From NCBI GenBank assembly GCA_016218485.1, contig JACRDY010000018.1, forward strand, positions 1 through 16,752: 16,752 nucleotides of DNA, written 5' to 3'. The position numbers and the translations under genes are program-made. Below, one piece after another: positions 12,651 through 16,752 of this stretch (positions within the stretch are counted from its first letter, which is position 1; every line of letters begins with the position of its first letter). This stretch comes from Candidatus Falkowiibacteriota bacterium. Lineage in GTDB: Bacteria; Patescibacteriota; Patescibacteriia; JACRDY01. A model generated the notes under the pieces. It did no database searches and was not told the origin of the DNA. It saw nothing but the letters and a program-made list of their open reading frames with translations.

Positions 12651-12810
12651 AGACCTGTTGCTTAATAATTTTTCGTCGCGAAGCGTTGTAGTGGCTGGCG
12701 AAAAATGTGAAGAGCGAGGAGGTGTAATGGCTGAATTAAGCCGACGAGCTCTTAACATTTTGCAGCCGCCACTGCAAATTGCAGCAGCCAAAGTATTAAG
12801 CAATAGGTCT
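12651..12810. repeat. 160-bp imperfect palindromic element filling the mreC-mreD gap
   Basis: The ends 12651-12667 and 12794-12810 are inverted repeats (AGACCTGTTGCTTAATA against the complement of TATTAAGCAATAGGTCT, 16 of 17). The pairing continues inward: AAAATGTGAAGAGC near 12700 faces GCTCTTAACATTTT near 12750, and GTAGTGGCTG faces CAGCCGCCACTGC. The element starts one base after the mreD start codon region and ends 5 bases before the mreC stop codon, so it occupies almost the whole gap. It has the form of a MITE or one very long hairpin; no target duplication is evident. Confidence 0.8.
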
Positions 12811-12815
12811 ATAGG

Positions 12816-13616
12816 CTACTCGGGAGTGAGAACCGTTACCACGGTCAAAGTTTGGTAATTGACCAGCGGCGTAATGGCGGCCTTGGCAAACAACTCGCTG
12901 GAGGACGCGTCTACCGTATCTACCAAACCAATCAATAACCCGCGAGGGATATTAGCCTGCAAACCCGAGGTAATAATCGTATCGTTTCGCTGCACCACCT
13001 GATCCCGGGGAATCATATCCATGGTGATGCTCAAACCATGCTCGCCGCTGACCACGCCGATCGTCTGCACGGTATTCTGAATAGTGGCGGCCACATTGCT
13101 CTGCCCGTCACTCAAGAGGAGAATAGTAGCGCTGTGCGGGCTAGCCTCAATCACGCGCCCCACCAACACGCCCTCCCCGGCAATCACCGGATAGCCCAAA
13201 CCCACCCCGTCATCCTGCCCGCGGTTAATGACCAGACTGGACAGCGCGTTCTCCGCCCCGCGGGCAATCACCCGAGCGGTCACAAAGCGATGACGCTGCC
13301 CTTCCAAAAAATTAAGCTGCTCCCGCAGCACCTGATTTTCCACTTCCAACTCACGCAGCTGCGCCACATCCAGACTGATCTGCGCCAAACGCTCTTGCAG
13401 AGCCGCGTTCTCCGCCAATAACTCTTTTTTACTCTTGATGTCCCGCAGCTCGGTGCTGAGCTGGTACAGCCCGTCCTGGGCCGGAGCTGCCACCTGACTG
13501 AAAAATCCAAACAGCCAGCGAGCGCCTCCCGTCAGGATCAGCAAGAACGCCACCACTGCGGCAATAATAAAAAAACCCCACCAGCGCGTTGTTCGTTTGT
13601 GGCCGATTTGGTACAT
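12816..13616 (-). CDS. mreC: Rod shape-determining protein MreC
   Basis: MreC is a bitopic membrane protein that links MreB and MreD to PBP2 in the periplasm or its equivalent. The 266-residue product has a basic cytoplasmic start (MYQIGHKRTTRWW), one membrane helix at about 14-35, a coiled coil at about 58-108 with leucine and glutamate heptads, and the MreC beta domain. The latter is marked by VIARGAENALSSLVINRGQDDGVGLGYPVIAGEGVLVGRV, a standard family signature. It ends soon after the second barrel (ITSGLQANIPRGLLIGLV) without a long tail. A weak AGGG lies before the ATG. The promoter is probably far upstream, as mreB ends only 70 bases away. Confidence 0.95.
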   Translation of the reverse strand: MYQIGHKRTTRWWGFFIIAAVVAFLLILTGGARWLFGFFSQVAAPAQDGLYQLSTELRDIKSKKELLAENAALQERLAQISLDVAQLRELEVENQVLREQLNFLEGQRHRFVTARVIARGAENALSSLVINRGQDDGVGLGYPVIAGEGVLVGRVIEASPHSATILLLSDGQSNVAATIQNTVQTIGVVSGEHGLSITMDMIPRDQVVQRNDTIITSGLQANIPRGLLIGLVDTVDASSSELFAKAAITPLVNYQTLTVVTVLTPE

Positions 13617-13630
13617 ATCCCTAAAATACA

Positions 13631-13646
13631 GAAATTAGCTAATTTC
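13631..13646. repeat. Perfect 16-base palindrome between mreB and mreC
   Basis: GAAATTAGCTAATTTC lies in the 70-base gap. It is AT-rich and has no T tract, so it is a weak hairpin or a protein site. It continues the pattern of a palindrome at gene junctions. Confidence 0.7.
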
Positions 13647-13686
13647 TCCTTACCTGCCATTCGTACATTTCTAAAATTTGCCTACA

Positions 13687-14739
13687 CTATTCTATATCAG
13701 ACGTTGACGGAATCAGCAGATCTTTCAGGTCATCCAAGTCTTCCAAGATCATGCCGGTGCCGCGCACCACGCAGGTCAGCGGATCGTCCGCCACGCGCAC
13801 CGGAATTTGGGTGGCTTTGGAAATCGCTTTATCCAGGTGTTTGAGGAGCGCACCGCCGCCGGTCAGGACCATGCCGCGCTCATAAATATCCGCCACCAGG
13901 TCCGGCGGTGTCACCTCCAATGTCGCCTTGATATTCTCAATAATAGACTTGACGGAACGGGCCAAGGCCTCGGCGATCTGACCGTCGTTAACAATAATTT
14001 CCTTGGGCAGGCCGGAGACTAAATCGCGCCCGCGCATCTCTATTTCCACTTTATCTTTAATACCGCCGGCGGAACCGATTTTTTTCTTAATATCTTCAGC
14101 CACCGGCTCGCCCAAAAGCAGATTGAAATTTTCCCGGGCGTAGTGGATGACGTTACGGTTCATCTCGTCCCCGGCAATGGTAATCACCTTAGAGGTGACA
14201 ATACCGCCGAGCGAAATCACCGCAATCTCCGTCGTGCCACCGCCGATATCCACCACCAGGTTACCGATGGCTTCTTGCACCGGCAGGCGCGCGCCAATAG
14301 CCGCCGCCATAGACTCTTCCACCAAGAATACCTCGCGCGCGCCGGCAGACAGCACCACATCTTCCGCGGCTTTGCGCTCCACTTCGGTGATGTCTAGCGG
14401 CACGCCCACCACCACGCGGGGGCGCGGCAGCAGGTTGAACCCGCCGCTGTGGACCCGATCAATGAAATACTTGAGCATTTTTTCCGCCACCTCAAAGTCA
14501 GAAATCACGCCGTTGACCAGCGGCCGGGAAACGATGATATGCGGCGGCGCTTTACCGATCATTTTTTGGGCGTCAATGCCCACGGCAATGATTTGATTAG
14601 TCCGCGTATTGACCGCCACCACTGACGACTCATTGATGACAATCCCCTTGCCCATGACATAGACGAGTGTGTTAGCGGTACCCAAATCAATCCCCAAATC
14701 ATTGGAAAAATATCCGAATAGCCGATCAACAACAAACAT
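13687..14739 (-). CDS. mreB: Rod shape-determining actin homologue MreB
   Basis: MreB forms ATP-dependent filaments under the membrane and directs lateral wall synthesis. The 350-residue product is full length. ATP-binding motifs are present: phosphate 1 DLGTANT (18-24), phosphate 2 DIGGGTTE (164-171) and the adenosine motif GGGALLKHLD near residue 295. The N-terminus MFVVDRLFGYFSNDLG could form a short amphipathic membrane-binding helix. The conserved VVDIGGGTTEIAVISLGGIV and ERGMVLTGGGALL stretches place it among MreB rather than DnaK or FtsA proteins. It lies 2 bases after proS, so both must share a transcript, and is followed by mreC and mreD. No Shine-Dalgarno sequence is seen. Confidence 0.98.
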   Translation of the reverse strand: MFVVDRLFGYFSNDLGIDLGTANTLVYVMGKGIVINESSVVAVNTRTNQIIAVGIDAQKMIGKAPPHIIVSRPLVNGVISDFEVAEKMLKYFIDRVHSGGFNLLPRPRVVVGVPLDITEVERKAAEDVVLSAGAREVFLVEESMAAAIGARLPVQEAIGNLVVDIGGGTTEIAVISLGGIVTSKVITIAGDEMNRNVIHYARENFNLLLGEPVAEDIKKKIGSAGGIKDKVEIEMRGRDLVSGLPKEIIVNDGQIAEALARSVKSIIENIKATLEVTPPDLVADIYERGMVLTGGGALLKHLDKAISKATQIPVRVADDPLTCVVRGTGMILEDLDDLKDLLIPSTSDIE

Positions 14740-14741
14740 AC

Positions 14742-15980
14742 TTATGACAATGCTTTAATCGCCGCGAGCGCCGCCGCCGTGTCCAGAAGTTCAGCGGTTG
14801 TCCCCGTGCGTAATTTATATTCAACCTTGCCTCCCGTTTTAGCGGAAACCAGCAAACGCACCGGCATACCCAAGAGGTCGGCATCGGCAAATTTCGCTCC
14901 GGCGGTGGCCTCCGGCCGATCGTCAAACAGCACGGCCAGGCCCGCTTGCTGTAACTCTTGGTAGACTTTGGCCGCTTGCGCCCGCACCGATGGATCGTCC
15001 AAATTTAAACCGATCAGATGCACTCGGTACGGCGCGACGGCCACCGGCCAGACAATACCCTGGTCATCGGCGAAGACTTCAACAATCGTACCCATCAGTC
15101 GCTGCAGCCCAATCCCGTAACAGCCCATCAACACCGGCTGCTCCGTACCGGTCGCGTCAGTGTACGTGAGCTTGAACGGATCAGAATATTTAGTCTTGAG
15201 TTTGAAAATATTGCCGACTTCCACGGCCGCGGCGGCGGTGAAGTCTGTGCCGCCGCACCCCGGACAGACGGCCATCTCGGCCTTAATCTCTTCGTTGATC
15301 GCCCTACCGCAGCCGGCGCAGATATGGATAGTATCTTCACCAGCAGCCGTCACTGTCTGAAACTCGTGGGAGTATTTGGAAAAACTACCGCCCGCCGCAT
15401 AGGTATAGTGCGTCTGCCTACCCAAACCGAGGCGCGCAAAGATACGCTCGTAGGCGCCACGGACTCGCTCGTAGTACGCATCCAGGTCAGCCTCATCAGC
15501 ATGGAACGAATACAAATCCTTCATGATAAATTCACGGCCACGGAGCAGTCCAGATTTGGCGCGCCGCTCGCGGCGAAACTTATTCTGGATTTGATACACG
15601 GCCAGAGGCAGGTCGCGGTACGACTGAACAAATTTTTTGGCCAGCGGGGCAATGACCTCCTCATGGGTCGGCCCAAACGCCACATCGTCCTCGGCCAGCC
15701 GGTAGAGCACGTCCAGACTGTCCCAACGCCCCGTCTGCTGCCAATTAACCTTGGGGTGCATGCTCGGTAAATACAATTCCTGGCCGCCAATAGCATTCAT
15801 TTCCTCACGGATGATGGCTTCAATATTCTTCATGACGCGCCAGCCGAGCGGCAGCAGGCTGTAGACACCGGCCATCAGCTTGTCAACGTAGCCACCGCGA
15901 ATCAGCAGCTGCGCGTTCTGTGACGGCTCATCCTTGGGCGCGACTTTCAATGTTTTAGAAAAAAGTTGCGATTGTTTCAT
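14742..15980 (-). CDS. proS: Prolyl-tRNA synthetase lacking the editing domain
   Basis: This class II enzyme charges tRNA-Pro. The 412-residue protein is of the bacterial type but much shorter than the usual 560-580. Motif 1 lies around LLPLGWRVMKNIEAIIREE, motif 2 is NKFRRERRAKSGLLRGREFIMKD (133-155), and motif 3 is VLMGCYGIGLQRLMG. The anticodon-binding domain follows to the end. Between motifs 2 and 3, where the roughly 180-residue INS editing domain normally sits, there is only a compact four-cysteine element (C221, C224, C239, C242). Hydrolysis of mischarged Ala-tRNA-Pro would then need a separate enzyme. GGAG lies 9 bases before the ATG, the only good Shine-Dalgarno sequence in the window. 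The start overlaps the preceding gene by 4 bases (ATGA). Confidence 0.96.
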   Translation of the reverse strand: MKQSQLFSKTLKVAPKDEPSQNAQLLIRGGYVDKLMAGVYSLLPLGWRVMKNIEAIIREEMNAIGGQELYLPSMHPKVNWQQTGRWDSLDVLYRLAEDDVAFGPTHEEVIAPLAKKFVQSYRDLPLAVYQIQNKFRRERRAKSGLLRGREFIMKDLYSFHADEADLDAYYERVRGAYERIFARLGLGRQTHYTYAAGGSFSKYSHEFQTVTAAGEDTIHICAGCGRAINEEIKAEMAVCPGCGGTDFTAAAAVEVGNIFKLKTKYSDPFKLTYTDATGTEQPVLMGCYGIGLQRLMGTIVEVFADDQGIVWPVAVAPYRVHLIGLNLDDPSVRAQAAKVYQELQQAGLAVLFDDRPEATAGAKFADADLLGMPVRLLVSAKTGGKVEYKLRTGTTAELLDTAAALAAIKALS

Positions 15981-16369
15981 ACGGATTGTTCTCCATTATG
16001 CTCTGTGGAAATAAAGAAAAATTCAACGACGGTCAAAACAGCAATCAACAGCAACGTATTCCAGACGGTCAGCAGCTGCCAGCTAAGTAAAACTAAGGCG
16101 CCAACCAGGAGCAAGGCGAACCAGACACCCTGGCGGAGCGCTATTGCCACTTGGCGCGTCGGCGGCTGATGGCTGACAAACCAGCGACGGAGCAAGAGAC
16201 CCACCACCGCCAAACTGGCAGTCAGCGCGAAAAATAAGGTAACATAAAAAACAATAAACCCCAACGCGCCGGCGGCCGTCGGATCAATCTGAAAAATCAC
16301 CAAGACCCAGGCCCCCCAGCAGAACAAGGTGATGATCAGCATGAACACAGTATATTTGGTTAGCGTCAT
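15977..16369 (-). CDS. Small four-helix membrane protein of unknown function
   Basis: From the ATG at 16369 the product is 130 residues with four hydrophobic segments at about 7-26, 35-60, 81-99 and 103-120. A basic loop between helices 2 and 3 (RRWFVSHQPPTRQVAIALRQ) is probably cytoplasmic, and a polar tail ends the protein. I do not recognise a family. The frame is open upstream to 16423, but that start would fall inside the -10 box of the operon promoter, so I chose 16369. The stop overlaps the proS start as ATGA, which indicates translational coupling. It is the first gene of the long minus-strand cluster with proS and mreBCD. Confidence 0.8.
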   Translation of the reverse strand: MTLTKYTVFMLIITLFCWGAWVLVIFQIDPTAAGALGFIVFYVTLFFALTASLAVVGLLLRRWFVSHQPPTRQVAIALRQGVWFALLLVGALVLLSWQLLTVWNTLLLIAVLTVVEFFFISTEHNGEQSV

Positions 16370-16421
16370 ACAGAAAATGTACCGATTAACCCAAATAACC
16401 GGCGAGAAATAAAGCCTCCCC

Positions 16422-16450
16422 ATAATACCAAAAAGGGGCTATAAAAACAA
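16422..16450 (-). promoter_or_regulatory. Promoter of the proS-mre cluster
   Basis: On the minus strand TTGTTT (16445-16450) and TATTAT (16422-16427) are 17 bases apart, giving a start near 16415 and a leader of about 46 nt. Inverted CCTCCC (16415-16420) and GGGAGG (16451-16456) flank the promoter exactly and might be an operator. Confidence 0.7.
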
Positions 16451-16456
16451 GGGAGG

Positions 16457-16611
16457 ATTCTGCTTGAAGCATGTTGTACGATATACATTTTTTCTAATAA
16501 CCATTTTCTACCTATAATCAAAGACGACGAATTTGATTTTTGTATTTTCTAAAAATTAATTAAGATATTTTAACAAAAGTTGGACAAAATGAAAAGGGAC
16601 CCAAGGGACAC
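16457..16611. other. AT-rich stretch without a recognised gene
   Basis: This part of the 383-base gene-free end of the window is AT-rich. It contains TATAAT at 16513-16518 without a good -35 box and two AAGGGAC words near 16592-16608. I see no ORF, tRNA or strong hairpin. Confidence 0.5.
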
Positions 16612-16752
16612 TGTAAAGGCTAATTAGAAATGTCATACCTCTCGGCAAAGTAGAAATGTCATACTTAGCTTTGGTTGCCTTGTCTTACAGCCGGTAAAAT
16701 TGACTGTTTTTTGTTAATGAGAAATGAAGCGCGCCAAGGGTGATGTAGGGGT
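16612..16752 (+). mobile_element. Possible terminal region of an insertion element, cut by the window edge
   Basis: TAGAAATGTCATAC occurs twice, at 16625-16638 and 16651-16664, shortly after TGTAAAGGC at 16612. Repeated sites close to a TGT end resemble the termini of IS21- or IS481-type elements, which carry several transposase sites. A possible promoter (TTGGTT 16671-16676, TAAAAT 16695-16700) and an open ATG at 16724 (MKRAKGDVG) that runs off the window would fit the start of a transposase gene. Neither the transposase nor the other end is visible. Confidence 0.35.

Noticed and set aside
12727..12858. Plus-strand ORF with AGGAGG before an ATG at 12727
   Set aside because: It lies in the imperfect palindrome and runs antisense into mreC; its 43-codon product has no recognisable features.
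16370..16423. Longer N-terminus of the four-helix membrane protein (ATG at 16423)
   Set aside because: This start lies inside the -10 box of the operon promoter.
1..16752. CRISPR arrays and tRNA genes
   Set aside because: No regularly spaced direct repeats with unique spacers and no tRNA T-arm consensus were seen on either strand by eye.

Overview
The window looks like a chromosomal piece of a Candidate Phyla Radiation bacterium (Patescibacteria, Parcubacteria-like). The reasons are a pair of very cysteine-rich zinc-site proteins of a kind I remember mainly from CPR genomes, a shortened prolyl-tRNA synthetase, compact genes that almost never have a Shine-Dalgarno sequence, and at least two promoters placed so close to the start codon that the mRNA would be leaderless. 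The code is standard, with TGA read as stop. The lineage is an inference; no rRNA is present to confirm it.

Layout. Bases 1-560 hold the tail of an unknown gene, terminators, a probable small RNA (about 219-374) and the glyA leader with two REP-like palindromes. glyA (561-1805, +) follows. Bases 1806-2650 hold no protein gene: I see a probable structured RNA of about 310 nt on the minus strand (1858-2167) with its own promoter and terminator, a nested inverted repeat, the dnaB promoter and a perfect 36-bp hairpin. A plus-strand DNA-maintenance cluster comes next: dnaB, a small two-helix membrane protein, a YbaB/EbfC protein and recR. Convergent to it is rplU (-), with a consensus promoter almost touching its ATG.

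From 16.45 kb down to 6.08 kb runs one long minus-strand cluster: small membrane protein, proS, mreB, mreC, mreD, two paralogous cysteine-rich genes, mrdA (PBP2) and a DUF192 protein. It is the cell-shape (elongasome) operon, with the two cysteine-rich genes inserted where mreD and mrdA are normally neighbours. A strong promoter lies at 16422-16450. The last 140 bases look like the end of an insertion element whose transposase would lie outside the window.

Most interesting points. (1) The cysteine-rich proteins are built from 12-residue repeats, in two blocks each ending in a CFGC-like cap, flanked by zinc-ribbon-like sites; this suggests two beta-solenoids carrying cysteine ladders or metal sites. 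(2) The second paralogue is broken by an exact 11-bp tandem duplication. (3) It has lost all four cysteines of one metal site, and only that site. (4) Most longer gene junctions carry their own, often perfect, long palindrome, including a 160-bp imperfect hairpin that fills the mreC-mreD gap and a pair of inverted REP units with compensatory base changes. (5) There are two unidentified RNA gene candidates.
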